A DNA stretch of 64,000 bases from Bradyrhizobium sp. LTSP849 (GCF_000938255.1 NZ_JYMR01000018.1:62001-126000); one strand, 5' to 3'; shown: positions 19,106 to 28,243, counted from the first letter of the stretch. A program made the numbers and translations. Notes: generated from the letters alone by a model not told the origin.

Positions 19106-20083
19106 ATGCGAGGTTGGCTCGCCGTGCTGCTCGTGGCCGTGCTCGCGGCGGCGTTTGTTGGCCCTGCTGCCGCCGACGATTATCCCACCCGCCCGATCAC
19201 CATGATCGTGCCGTTCCCGGCGGGTGGCGCGACCGACACGCTGGCGCGGTTCCTCGGCGAACGCCTGAATGCGGCGCTGAAGCAGCCCGTCGTGATCGAG
19301 AATGTGGGCGGTGCCGCTGGCTCGCTCGGCGTCGGCCGCGCGGTGCGCGCGGCAGCCGATGGCTACACGCTGTCGATCGGAACATCGACCACGCACATGC
19401 TGACCGGTGGACTCTATGCGTTGCCGTTCGATCTGTTGCACGATCTTGACCCGGTGATCCTGATCGGCAGCGAGCCGCTTTTGATTGTCGGTCGCAAGGA
19501 TCTGCCGGCCGATGATCTCAGACAATTGATCGCGTGGTTGAAGGCCAATCCGGACAAGGCATCAGTCGGCATCGCCGGCGTCGGCGCCACCGGCCATCTC
19601 GCCGGCGTCGCGCTTCAGAAGGAGACCGGCACGCAATTCCAGTTCGTGCCCTATCGCGGCAATGGGCCGGCGATGCAGGACCTCGTGGCCGGCCAGATCG
19701 ACGCGATGATCGAGCCCGCCTCGAACTTCAGGGCGTTGGTCGGGGCCGGGAGCATCAAGACTTTCGCGGTGACGAGCAAGGCACGGTCGCCATCCTGGCC
19801 GAACGTTCCGACGGCCGACGAGGCAGGGCTGCCGGGCTACTCGGCATCGCTGTGGTACGGCCTCTGGGTGCCAAAGGGGACCTCGAAGGACATCATCGCA
19901 CAGCTCAATGCCGCGATGGTGCAGATCCTGGCCAGCCCGCAGGTGAAGCAGCGTTTTGCCGAGCTCGGCATCCAGGTCTCGCCGCTTCATCAGCAATCGC
20001 CGGAAGCGCTGCGCGCGTACCAGAAGGAGGAAACGGAGCGCTGGTGGCCGATCATCAAGGCATCGGGGATCAAGGTCGAGTGA
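19106..20083 (+). CDS. TctC-family (Bug) tricarboxylate-type substrate-binding protein
   Basis: A 325-residue periplasmic binding protein of the Bug/TctC family. Residues 1-24 are a Sec signal peptide ending in AAADD; the mature protein opens with YPTRPITMIVPFPAGGATD, the family signature that binds a carboxylate through the first two domains' loops. These proteins usually serve TctAB-type transporters, but no tctA or tctB lies here, which is common for orphan Bug proteins of alpha- and betaproteobacteria. The ATG at 19106 follows a GGGGG stretch and begins the signal peptide. Ligand unknown. Confidence 0.87.
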   Translation: MRGWLAVLLVAVLAAAFVGPAAADDYPTRPITMIVPFPAGGATDTLARFLGERLNAALKQPVVIENVGGAAGSLGVGRAVRAAADGYTLSIGTSTTHMLTGGLYALPFDLLHDLDPVILIGSEPLLIVGRKDLPADDLRQLIAWLKANPDKASVGIAGVGATGHLAGVALQKETGTQFQFVPYRGNGPAMQDLVAGQIDAMIEPASNFRALVGAGSIKTFAVTSKARSPSWPNVPTADEAGLPGYSASLWYGLWVPKGTSKDIIAQLNAAMVQILASPQVKQRFAELGIQVSPLHQQSPEALRAYQKEETERWWPIIKASGIKVE

Positions 20084-20092
20084 CAGAAGCGA

Positions 20093-21070
20093 CTACTCCC
20101 GCACCCGCTCCAGCTTCTGCAAGCACCGCGTGGCGCGCACCACGGCCGGCATCTCCTCGTCCCCGAAGCTGGCCTTCCAGTTGGTGACGCCGACCTCGCC
20201 GACATAGATGTCGCCCTTCGAATCCAGTGCGACGCCGTGCGGCGCCAGGAATTTGCCGCTCGCAACGCCCGGTCCGTCTTCGCCGCCGAGCCGCGCGATG
20301 CGCTTGCCTTGCGCATCAACGATCGACAGCCGCGGGCCGAGATTGGGCACCTTGCGGTTGATGTCGAGGCCGGGACCAAGCTCGCCGATGACGAAGGTCG
20401 GGCTCTTGCCGCCGCCACAGCAGCACAGCGCGCAGGGGCGGTGCAGGTTGTTCCACTGCGTCTCGTATTTGCCGTTACCGTCAAACACCTGCACGCGATG
20501 GTTCTCGCGGTCGGCGACGTAGACGAAGCCGTCGGCATCGGTGGCGATATTGTGCACGATGTTGAACTGGCCTGGATCGGTGCCGGGCTCGCCCCAGCTC
20601 TGCATCAGCTTGCCGCCCGGCGTGAACTTGTGCACGCGCGCATTGCCATAGCCGTCGGAGACGTAGATCTCGCCCTTCGGCGACAGCGCGGTATGGGTGC
20701 AGCGATGAAAGGGATCGCCGCTCATGAAAGGTGTGGGCTTCTCGGGGATGCCGATCGTCAGCAGCACCTTGCCGTCGATGGTGCATTTGCGCACGGTGTG
20801 GTCGCCGTCATCGGTGCAATAGAGATTGTCATCGGCATCGATGTGCAGCCCGTGCGCGCGGCTGAAGAGACCCTCGCCCCAGCTGCGCAAAAAATTGCCC
20901 TCGCGGTCCAGCACCACCATCGGATGGGCGCCGCGGTTGAAGACGTAGACACGGTCCTTGCTGTCGACGGCGACGGAGGCAACGTCGGTGAGCTGCCAGC
21001 CGTCTGGCAGCTTTGCGAAGTTTTCGACGACGCGATAGCGGTGCTCGCCGGTGCCGAGAATGGCTGGCAT
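20093..21070 (-). CDS. NHL-repeat beta-propeller protein
   Basis: A 325-residue protein composed of about six NHL-type repeats, with recurrent patterns such as VAVDSKDRVYVFNRG, FSRAHGLHIDADDNLYCTDDG and GFVYVADRENHRVQVF. It resembles the lyase-like propeller of peptidyl-alpha-hydroxyglycine lyase, but I cannot say that it is an enzyme. A cluster of four cysteines (CALCCC) near residue 220 is unusual for a propeller and could bind metal. No signal peptide is seen. The ATG at 21070 has GAGAGGAAAG upstream and lies 17 bases after the flavin monooxygenase stop, so the two genes are probably one operon. Confidence 0.75.
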   Translation of the reverse strand: MPAILGTGEHRYRVVENFAKLPDGWQLTDVASVAVDSKDRVYVFNRGAHPMVVLDREGNFLRSWGEGLFSRAHGLHIDADDNLYCTDDGDHTVRKCTIDGKVLLTIGIPEKPTPFMSGDPFHRCTHTALSPKGEIYVSDGYGNARVHKFTPGGKLMQSWGEPGTDPGQFNIVHNIATDADGFVYVADRENHRVQVFDGNGKYETQWNNLHRPCALCCCGGGKSPTFVIGELGPGLDINRKVPNLGPRLSIVDAQGKRIARLGGEDGPGVASGKFLAPHGVALDSKGDIYVGEVGVTNWKASFGDEEMPAVVRATRCLQKLERVRE

Positions 21071-21086
21071 TGGTTCTTTCCTCTCG

Positions 21087-22856
21087 TTATTTCGGGGCGC
21101 GCTCCAAAATCCCTTCCTCGATCGCCTTGATCTGGAGCGCAAGATATTTCGAGTTGATCCGGCACTGCGCGAGGCTGCCGGCGATGAACCAGAGGCCCGG
21201 CTGCCCGGTACGCGCATACATGTTGCGCAGCTCAAGGCCGTCGCCAAAGCCCCAGACCGGACCGACGCGGTCGGCGATGCCGTCGCCAAACAGCTTTCGC
21301 ACCAGATATTCCTGCGGCTTGTAGCCGGTCGAGAGCACGATGAGGTCGGCGGCGATGGTCGCGCCGTCCTTCATCCGCGCGCCGTCGGCGACGAAGCTTT
21401 CGATGTCGGAAAATTGCTTCAGCTTGATTGCGCCCTCGACGATGAGGTTGGAGCAGCCGACGTTGAAATAATAGCCGCCGCCGCGGGTGAGGTATTTGAA
21501 CTGCCAGCCGGTGCCGGCCTCGCCGAAGTCGAGCTTGAAGCCGACGCGGCGCAGACCTTCGAGTAGCTCCTTGTCGAGCTCCTTCGACTGCTCGGTCAGC
21601 ATCACATGCGTCTTCTTCGCGAGCGGCGTCGGCATCGAGGTCGCAATCAGATCGTTGTCCTCGAGCGTGCCTTCATTATAGGTCGCATAGGCCAGTTGCG
21701 CCGACGGCTCGATATTGGTGACCAGCGTCGGTGAGCGCTGCACCAGCGTCACCTCGGCGCCGCTGGAACAGAGATCCTGCGCGATGTCGTGGCCGCTATT
21801 GCCGGTGCCGATGACGATGGCGCGCTTGCCTTGCCAATTCTCGCCGTCCTCGTAGCGGCTCGAATGCAGCAGCGTGCCCTTGAACTTGTCGAGGGTCGGA
21901 ATATCAGGCACGTTCGCGATGCCGCTGACGCCGGTCGCCATCACCACATGGCGCGGATGCATGGTGCGCTTGCTGCCGTCGGCGCGTCGCAGCGTGACAG
22001 TCCAGCGGCCCTTCGCGTCGTCGTAGACGCCGTCCTCGAACTCGGTGCCGGTCCAGAAATTCAGCTCCATCGCATCGACATAGGCCTCGAACCAGTTGGC
22101 GAGCTTGTCCTTGGGAATATAGGTCGGCCAGTTCGGCGGGAACGGCATGTAGGGCAAATGATTGACCTGCACCTGGTTATGTAGGGTCAGCGCATGATAG
22201 CGCTTGCGCCAATTGTCGCCGATCCGCGTCTCGCGATCGACGATCAGCGTATCGACCTTCAACTGCTTCAGCCGCGCCGCGATGGCGAGGCCCGCCTGAC
22301 CGCCGCCGACCACCAGCACCGTGGGGTCGTGATCGGAATAGTCGCGCGATGCGTTGCGCAGGTCGAGCCAGTTCGGCCCGCGAAAGTCGCGCGAATAAGC
22401 CTGGCCGCGTGGTCGCGACGTGCCGAGCTGCTCCTCAAAGCCCTTCAACTCGTCGAGCGCGGTGAGCAGCGTCCACGCCTTCAGCCGATCGCCATCGGCG
22501 GTATCGGGTACGAGCCGCAGGATGCCGCTGCCGCGGCCGAGTGCGGTCTCGAAAGTGAAGATCGCCTCGATATTGTTGGTGCCGGCGCGGGTCACCCAGC
22601 GCGGCGGTGCGCGGTTCGGTGCGATCTTGAAATTAGCCGGCGCAGCCTTGGGTACGAGCGCGATGAGATCCCGCGCGACTGCATCGCGGCCGGCGATCGT
22701 TTGCAGGTTCCAGCTTAGTGCCAGCACATCGCGCCAGAAGCTATCGGCGAGGAACAACCCATTCAGCGCATCGCGATCGGGCCCGCCCAGAGCGCGCTCG
22801 AACGCGTCGAGCCAGTTTTGCGCGGATAGGGAAATATCCGTGGTCTTGTCGAGCAT
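21087..22856 (-). CDS. flavin-containing monooxygenase with N-terminal NTF2-like domain
   Basis: A 589-residue protein. Residues 1-135 look like an NTF2/SnoaL-type domain; residues 178-580 are a flavin monooxygenase with the FAD Rossmann motif GGGQAG (184-189), a second dinucleotide motif GTGNSG near residue 350, and an MATGVSG segment between them. Such enzymes use NADPH and oxygen to oxidise a soft nucleophile or perform Baeyer-Villiger chemistry. The ATG at 22856 has GAGG six bases before it; the ATG at 22868 has none. It is followed by the NHL-repeat gene. Substrate unknown. Confidence 0.85.
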   Translation of the reverse strand: MLDKTTDISLSAQNWLDAFERALGGPDRDALNGLFLADSFWRDVLALSWNLQTIAGRDAVARDLIALVPKAAPANFKIAPNRAPPRWVTRAGTNNIEAIFTFETALGRGSGILRLVPDTADGDRLKAWTLLTALDELKGFEEQLGTSRPRGQAYSRDFRGPNWLDLRNASRDYSDHDPTVLVVGGGQAGLAIAARLKQLKVDTLIVDRETRIGDNWRKRYHALTLHNQVQVNHLPYMPFPPNWPTYIPKDKLANWFEAYVDAMELNFWTGTEFEDGVYDDAKGRWTVTLRRADGSKRTMHPRHVVMATGVSGIANVPDIPTLDKFKGTLLHSSRYEDGENWQGKRAIVIGTGNSGHDIAQDLCSSGAEVTLVQRSPTLVTNIEPSAQLAYATYNEGTLEDNDLIATSMPTPLAKKTHVMLTEQSKELDKELLEGLRRVGFKLDFGEAGTGWQFKYLTRGGGYYFNVGCSNLIVEGAIKLKQFSDIESFVADGARMKDGATIAADLIVLSTGYKPQEYLVRKLFGDGIADRVGPVWGFGDGLELRNMYARTGQPGLWFIAGSLAQCRINSKYLALQIKAIEEGILERAPK

Positions 22857-22934
22857 GCGCGACCTCATGGCCGTCTTCGCGGCGTTTCCTCTGAGGTCAA
22901 ACGCTATACCGGTTCGTCGCGCGCCAAAAGCGCT

Positions 22935-24020
22935 TTACCCGAGCAGCGAGAGCATGTGGCCCTGCTCAGGCGGAATGCGCCCCTTCAGTGTGTCGAGATA
23001 GACCTGCCGCACCGCCTCCGGTCCGCGGCTCTCGACCACGGTGAGGCATCGCTCCAGCCGCGGTGCAAAGCCCGACCATGCCGCGCCAAAGCGCTGCTCG
23101 ATGCCGCCCGGGCCCCATTCCTTGGCGCGCTTGCGGATCTGGTCCGGGGCGAAGAACCAGCGCGGTTTGGCGCCGGGCAATTCGCCTTCGTCGGCATCGG
23201 TGGCGCGATGTGTCAATCCGACGCGCACCGAGCATTTCATCTGGTCGCCAAAATGCCGGTGCAGATCGGCGCGCAGTGCGCTGTTGCCGGCCATATCGAC
23301 AAACGCAACCGCCGCATCTGGCGGCAGCGACCGCGCGCGGTCATACGTGACGACCTCGTCATAGCAGCCAAGCGAGGTGACGAAGCCGGTATTACCTGCC
23401 GATGTCAGCCCGATCACCTTGCGCCCGCGCGCATGCAGGAGATGGGCGAGCCCGAACGCGGTCTTGCTCGACGCGCTCGATAGCAGCACGGTGCGCGCGC
23501 CAAAATCGTCGTTCTCGGCCAGGAAATCATCGACCAGGAACGACAGCATGAACAGCGGCCGCAGCAGCGCCTGATAGTCGCCCTGCCGTCCGGCATAGGC
23601 CGGATCGCCGCTGACACGTGCATAGGCGTTGTAGACCGGCGCCACGCCTTGCCGATGCGCAGCACCGTCGCGCAAGCCGCGCTTGCTGACGTCGGTCGCC
23701 TCGATCACGAGATGCGTCGCCATTGGGAAATAGCCGAACAGCCGTTCGCCCACGGCCACGTTCGGATGTTTTGAGGCGATCACCTCGCCAAAGCCCCATA
23801 CCGGAATATTGCCAAACCCGTGTGGCGCTGGAAACAGCTGCCAGTATTTCAGCTCGTCGCCGAGCACGGCATAGGTGATGTTATTGGCGGTCAGCGCGAA
23901 GCGGTCGACCTTCACCAGCAGCGCATCCTGCGGCAGCGCGTCGCTATCAGGAAGCGTGGTCGCGATCGTCTTGCAGGTTTCGAAATCGTCTCGCGCGACG
24001 ATGAAGTCGGTGGCTGTCAT
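22935..24020 (-). CDS. DUF2855 family protein
   Basis: A 361-residue protein of the DUF2855 family. The N-terminal part (LVKVDRFALTANNITYAVLGD) resembles the GroES-like domain of medium-chain dehydrogenases/quinone reductases, and a later strand (VIGLTSAGN near residue 200) resembles their cofactor fold, but the usual GxGxxG is not plain. It may be a divergent, possibly non-catalytic reductase. The gene lies 78 bases upstream of the flavin monooxygenase gene on the same strand, and metabolic cooperation with it is possible. Function is not established. Confidence 0.78.
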   Translation of the reverse strand: MTATDFIVARDDFETCKTIATTLPDSDALPQDALLVKVDRFALTANNITYAVLGDELKYWQLFPAPHGFGNIPVWGFGEVIASKHPNVAVGERLFGYFPMATHLVIEATDVSKRGLRDGAAHRQGVAPVYNAYARVSGDPAYAGRQGDYQALLRPLFMLSFLVDDFLAENDDFGARTVLLSSASSKTAFGLAHLLHARGRKVIGLTSAGNTGFVTSLGCYDEVVTYDRARSLPPDAAVAFVDMAGNSALRADLHRHFGDQMKCSVRVGLTHRATDADEGELPGAKPRWFFAPDQIRKRAKEWGPGGIEQRFGAAWSGFAPRLERCLTVVESRGPEAVRQVYLDTLKGRIPPEQGHMLSLLG

Positions 24021-24115
24021 GGTTCGATCCCGGCTCCTGCCCGCGCCGGCATCTCATCCGTCACGCGCGCGTCGTTTGCAACAGCAACATAGTTTTAAAC
24101 GTTGTTCGCCAGCTC

Positions 24116-24763
24116 TCACGTCGTGAGAACACCCTCGCGCTTCTTCACCGCGCGGTAATAGCTCCACCACAGATGCGCGGCCGCACCGCGCAGCGGCCGC
24201 CACGGCTCGGCGAGCGGCGCCATCTGCTTTTCCGTCGGTCGCGCCTGAAGGCCCAGGCCAATCTTGATGCCCTCCTGCACGGCGAGGTCGCCGGCCGGCC
24301 ATGCGTCGCCATGACCGAGGCAGAACAGCAAATAGACGTCGGCCGTCCACGGCCCGATGCCGGGCAGCGCGATCAACGTGTGGTGGGCGGCATCGGCATC
24401 TTCCTCCGCCAGCACGTCGAGGTTTACGCGCTCCGCGATGATTTCGCGCGCGAGATGTTTCAACGTCTTGATCTTGGCCGCGGAAAGCCCGAGCCGCCCC
24501 AGCCGGTCGGTGCGGGCGCGCCGCACCGCCTCATGATCGAACGGATCGAAGGCGGTGGACAGCCGTCCCCAGATCGCGGCGGCGCTCGCGGTCGAAAGCT
24601 GTTGCCCGCAGACGATATGGGCGAGCCCCGTAAAGCCCGGCTCGCGCCGTCGCAACGCCGGCATGCCCGCGGTCTCGAGCACGGGTTTGAGCCGCGGATC
24701 GCGCTTGATCAGCGTGTGGACGGCCTCTTCGAGGTCGGACTGGGTCTCGAGGTGGATGGTCAT
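24116..24763 (-). CDS. DNA-3-methyladenine glycosylase, AlkA/HhH type
   Basis: A 215-residue helix-hairpin-helix DNA glycosylase. The hairpin is LPGIGPWTAD (about 133-142) and the catalytic Asp is Asp159 in AGDLAV. The N-terminal alpha-helical core contains the usual ICGQQLS-type sequence (VCGQQLS, 51-57). It should remove alkylated purines in base-excision repair; it is shorter than E. coli AlkA (282 residues), lacking the N-terminal TBP-like domain, as in many single-domain bacterial homologues. It is divergent from gluQ with a repeat element between them. Confidence 0.87.
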   Translation of the reverse strand: MTIHLETQSDLEEAVHTLIKRDPRLKPVLETAGMPALRRREPGFTGLAHIVCGQQLSTASAAAIWGRLSTAFDPFDHEAVRRARTDRLGRLGLSAAKIKTLKHLAREIIAERVNLDVLAEEDADAAHHTLIALPGIGPWTADVYLLFCLGHGDAWPAGDLAVQEGIKIGLGLQARPTEKQMAPLAEPWRPLRGAAAHLWWSYYRAVKKREGVLTT

Positions 24764-24787
24764 TGCAATTCGGCAAACTCGTTCGGG

Positions 24788-24968
24788 CGTTATGGCCGAG
24801 CTTGTCCCGGCCATCCAACTGCGCGGGATGTTTAGCATGGGTGACAGTGTTCGTATCTGTCCACGGCCTTGACACGGTCGGCGTGTGACACTGAAGAACG
24901 TGGATGGCCGGGACATAGGCGAGCGGAAGCGACGCCGTCCCTTCGGACGGCTATGCCCGGCCATAACG
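24788..24968. repeat. paired palindromic repeat element between alkA-like and gluQ
   Basis: An outer inverted repeat (CGTTATGGCC at 24788-24797 and GGCCATAACG at 24959-24968) encloses a second pair (CCCGGCCATCC near 24807 and GGATGGCCGGG at 24902-24912). This looks like a REP/BIME-type element, common between rhizobial genes. It separates the two divergent genes and ends 12 bases before the gluQ ATG. Confidence 0.6.
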
Positions 24969-24980
24969 AGATCTTGTCAT

Positions 24981-25853
24981 ATGCCGCCACCCGTTTTCCG
25001 ATTTGCCCCGAGCCCGAACGGCTACTTGCATCTCGGCCACGCCTATTCCGCGCTGCTCAACTTTGACCGCGCGCGCGAAACCGGCGGCCGGCTATTGCTG
25101 CGCATTGAGGACATCGACGCCACGCGCTGCCGGCCGGAGTTCGAGGCCGCGATCTATGAGGATCTCGGCTGGCTCGGGATTGCCTGGGAGACGCCGGTGC
25201 GGCGGCAGTCGGAGCATCTCGCCGACTATCGCGCTGCGCTCGAAAAACTCTCCGCGCTGGGTCTCGTCTATCCCGCTTTCGAGAGCCGCGCCGAGATTGC
25301 AAAGCTTGTGGCTGTGCGCGAGGCCGATGGCCTTTGGCCGCGCGATCCCGATGGTGCGCCGCTCTATCCCGGGATTGCGAAATCGCTGTCCGCTGACGAG
25401 CGCGCGCGGCTGATCGAGTCCGGCGTGCCTTACGCGCTCCGGTTCGACATGGCGGCCGCCTGCCAGCGTGTTTCTCGCCTGACCTGGAACGAGCTCGGCG
25501 AGGGTCCCGAGGGCGAGCGCGGCCTTGTTCAGGCGCGGCCTGAGGCATGGGGCGACGTGATCCTGGCCCGGAAGGAGACGCCAACGAGCTACCATCTCTC
25601 CGTGGTGGTCGACGACGCGCTCCAGGAGGTCAGCGAGGTGGTGCGGGGTCAGGACCTGTTTCATGCCACTTCGGTCCACCGCCTGCTGCAAGTCCTGCTC
25701 GGTCTGCCCGCGCCTGCCTATCGCCACCACGCCCTGATTCGCGACGGCGAGGGGCGGAAGCTGTCGAAATCAACCGGCTCGACAGGCCTGCGGGAGTTGC
25801 GCGCGGCCGGCGCCTCGCCCGCCGGTATCCGTGGGTTGGTGGGATTAGGTTAA
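24981..25853 (+). CDS. gluQ: glutamyl-Q tRNA(Asp) synthetase
   Basis: A 290-residue GluQRS: a glutamyl-tRNA synthetase catalytic core without the anticodon-binding domain. The HIGH-type motif is PSPNGYLHLGHA at the N-terminus and the KMSKS-type motif is KLSKS near residue 260. The enzyme attaches glutamate to the queuosine in the tRNA(Asp) wobble position. The E. coli enzyme has a zinc site made of CxC and YxxxC; here those positions appear as FES and YPGIAK, so the zinc is probably absent. The ATG at 24981 begins the conserved core. Confidence 0.9.
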   Translation: MPPPVFRFAPSPNGYLHLGHAYSALLNFDRARETGGRLLLRIEDIDATRCRPEFEAAIYEDLGWLGIAWETPVRRQSEHLADYRAALEKLSALGLVYPAFESRAEIAKLVAVREADGLWPRDPDGAPLYPGIAKSLSADERARLIESGVPYALRFDMAAACQRVSRLTWNELGEGPEGERGLVQARPEAWGDVILARKETPTSYHLSVVVDDALQEVSEVVRGQDLFHATSVHRLLQVLLGLPAPAYRHHALIRDGEGRKLSKSTGSTGLRELRAAGASPAGIRGLVGLG

Positions 25854-25957
25854 GTTTCTCTGGGGGTTAGCCAAACACCGCCGTGACTCCAGGTGTTCCT
25901 CCGTGCCATGCTTGCCTGACGGCCCGGGGTTCGAAGGGAAGACTTCGAAGGGGATTT

Positions 25958-27250
25958 ATGGCGGCGAAAGCGCGCACTACGCGGACGTCCAGGCGACCGC
26001 CTCGGAAGCGGTCCGGGGCGGCCGGCAAGGTGCGCAAGCGCAGCACCAAGGCGGTCGCGCCGGACGTGGTCCAGGCGGCGCTCGCCGCCTTTGCCCATGA
26101 GGTTCGCACCCCCCTGACTGGAATTCTCGCGATCAGCGACCTGCTCTCGACCTCCGATCTCGGTGAGCGGGAACGGCGCTGGGCTGACACCATCAAAGCT
26201 GGCGCCGAACATCTGGCGAACCTTGCCACCCTGTTCGTCGACGCCGCCAAAACCGGCAGGGGTGCCGGGAAGGGCGGAAGCTCGCTGCGGCAAGATCTGT
26301 TCGACTTGCGGGCGCTCGCCCGCAGCACCGGCGATTCCCTCGCCGGGCGCGCCGCGGCCAAGGGCCTCCAGGCCGAGGTCGAGATCTCCGAAAAGCTCGC
26401 CGGCCTCGTGGTCGGCGATCCCGTCCGCCTGCGCGCTGCGCTCGAGAACCTGATCGACAATGCCGTGAAATTCACCGACCAGGGCGGCGTGGCGATCTCG
26501 GCCGCGCCCTGGCACCCCGCCAAAGGCAAGGGAAGCGGCAAGGCCAAGGCCACAGTAAAGGACAAGGCGAAGGACAAGCGCAAAGTCGGCGTTGCCTTCG
26601 CGATATCCGACAGCGGCATCGGCCTGACCATGGCCGAGATCAAGCGGCTGTTCCGTCCCTTCACCCAGGCCAATGTCACCATTGCCTCGCGTTTCGGCGG
26701 CGCCGGCTTGGGGCTGTCCTCGGTGAAGCAACTCGCGCGCGCGATGGGTGGCGACATCTCGGTCGCGCCGCGGCGGGGCGGCGGCGCCACGTTCACGCTG
26801 ACGGTCTCTCTCGATGCCGCGGGACCGGCGAAGTCCCGCAAATCGGGCGGCAGCGAGACGGATGCGCTGGCGGCGCTACGCGTGCTCAGCGTCGAGGACA
26901 ATCCGTTCGGTCGCGTCGTGCTCAACACCATTTTGACCGAGCTCGGCCATCATGCCGAATTCATCGGGCGCGGCGAGGACGCGGTGAACCGGCTCGCGAA
27001 AGGCGCGTTCGACGCGGTGCTGATGGACATGGTCTTGCCGGGCATCGACGGCGTCGAGGCGATCAGGCAAATCCGCAATATGCAGACGCCGCTCGCTCAA
27101 ATCCCCATCATCGGGGTGTCTGGCCGCGGAGAGGACGAAGCGGCGTCGCGCGAAGCCGGTGCCGACGCCTTCCTGGTCAAGCCTGTGTCTCCGCGGGCTT
27201 TAGCGACTGCGCTGCTTGAAGCGAGACGCCGTGAGGAAGCCGCGACTTGA
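25958..27250 (+). CDS. soluble hybrid histidine kinase (HisKA-HATPase-receiver)
   Basis: A 430-residue protein without membrane or sensor domain. Residues 1-33 are a strongly basic tail (Arg/Lys/Ser/Thr). HisKA has the phospho-acceptor His47 in AHEVRTPL; the HATPase domain shows the N-box LENLIDNAVKF (Asn168), DSGIG (Asp218) and GGAGLGL. A lysine-rich loop occupies about residues 189-209 inside the ATPase domain. A receiver spans about 308-424, with Glu313/Asp314, Asp357, Ser388 and Lys408. It can in principle phosphorylate its own receiver; input and output are unknown. The ATG at 25958 has AAGGGG before it. Its 3' end overlaps the convergent yihY gene by 74 bases. Confidence 0.87.
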   Translation: MAAKARTTRTSRRPPRKRSGAAGKVRKRSTKAVAPDVVQAALAAFAHEVRTPLTGILAISDLLSTSDLGERERRWADTIKAGAEHLANLATLFVDAAKTGRGAGKGGSSLRQDLFDLRALARSTGDSLAGRAAAKGLQAEVEISEKLAGLVVGDPVRLRAALENLIDNAVKFTDQGGVAISAAPWHPAKGKGSGKAKATVKDKAKDKRKVGVAFAISDSGIGLTMAEIKRLFRPFTQANVTIASRFGGAGLGLSSVKQLARAMGGDISVAPRRGGGATFTLTVSLDAAGPAKSRKSGGSETDALAALRVLSVEDNPFGRVVLNTILTELGHHAEFIGRGEDAVNRLAKGAFDAVLMDMVLPGIDGVEAIRQIRNMQTPLAQIPIIGVSGRGEDEAASREAGADAFLVKPVSPRALATALLEARRREEAAT

Positions 27251-28094
27251 TGATCGCGGCGTTGAGCTCGCCCCCGTAAACGAAGATCGCGGCGATGAAA
27301 TACAAAAATACCAGCGCGATGATCACCGAGGCCAGTCCCGCATACATCGTCACGTAATTGTTGGCGAAGCGCGCCAGGTACTGGCCAAATACGATGCCGG
27401 AGATCAGCGACGCTACGATGGTGAAGACGATGCCGGGCAGGATCTGGAGGAAACCGCGGCGTCCCGCCGGCAGCCAAGTGTGCAGGATGATCAGCGCCAC
27501 CACCAGCGCGCCGATGGTGATGCCGTAGCGCAGCCAGGTGAGGATGCTTTCGTTGGACTCGACGACCAGCGGAATATGACGGCGTGTCGCCGCGATGATC
27601 AGAGGTCCTAGCACGATCAGGAACGCCATGGCGAGCGCGGTGAAGGCGGCGACCAGGGTGTAGCCGATCGATTCCAGCCGCAGCCAGTACCAGCGCCGCA
27701 TCTCCACCACCGCATAGGCGCGGTTGAGCGCCACCCGCAGCGCCTCGACGCCATTGGAGGCGAAGTAGACTGACAGCACCGCGCCGATGGTCAGCACGCC
27801 GGTGCGGGTGGTGGTGAGCACGTCGTGGATTTCGCCGGAGAGCGAATCGGCGACCTGTCTCGGCCAAACCTCGAGCATGAGGCTTGCCGCCTGATCGGCG
27901 AGCTCCTTGGAACCGAAGAAGCCGGCGAGCGAGGTCAGCACGATCAGGAACGGGAACAGCGCCATCAGCGTCGACAATGCGATATGGCTCGCGATCGCCC
28001 AGCCGTCGTCGGCCAGGAACGTGTAGAAGGCGTCCATCACGACGATGTAGATGGTGCGGATTACTTTCACAGCGCGACCTAGACCGCTGCTCAT
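27177..28094 (-). CDS. YihY/BrkB family inner-membrane protein
   Basis: A 305-residue protein with six membrane segments, of the YihY/virulence factor BrkB family (once called RNase BN by mistake). The conserved opening FLADDGWAIASHIALSTL and the YFASNGVEALRVALNRAY segment near residue 120 are present. The family's biochemical role is not settled. A GGAGAGGGAGC ribosome site stands directly before the ATG. The last 74 bases overlap the 3' end of the kinase gene on the other strand, so the two transcripts are complementary there. Confidence 0.88.
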   Translation of the reverse strand: MSSGLGRAVKVIRTIYIVVMDAFYTFLADDGWAIASHIALSTLMALFPFLIVLTSLAGFFGSKELADQAASLMLEVWPRQVADSLSGEIHDVLTTTRTGVLTIGAVLSVYFASNGVEALRVALNRAYAVVEMRRWYWLRLESIGYTLVAAFTALAMAFLIVLGPLIIAATRRHIPLVVESNESILTWLRYGITIGALVVALIILHTWLPAGRRGFLQILPGIVFTIVASLISGIVFGQYLARFANNYVTMYAGLASVIIALVFLYFIAAIFVYGGELNAAIIKSRLPHGVSLQAAQSLKPAETQA

Positions 28095-28243
28095 GCTCCC
28101 TCTCCCCGCCTGCGGGGAGAGGCGAAGAAGGCCGGCAACTGATGCAAATCAGAAATCATCAAGCTAGCTTCTGATATTATTGGCCTGAAAGCCAGATCGC
28201 GAACGCGATGGCGGACCGGCGCACACGGTGTTATCTACCGCCC

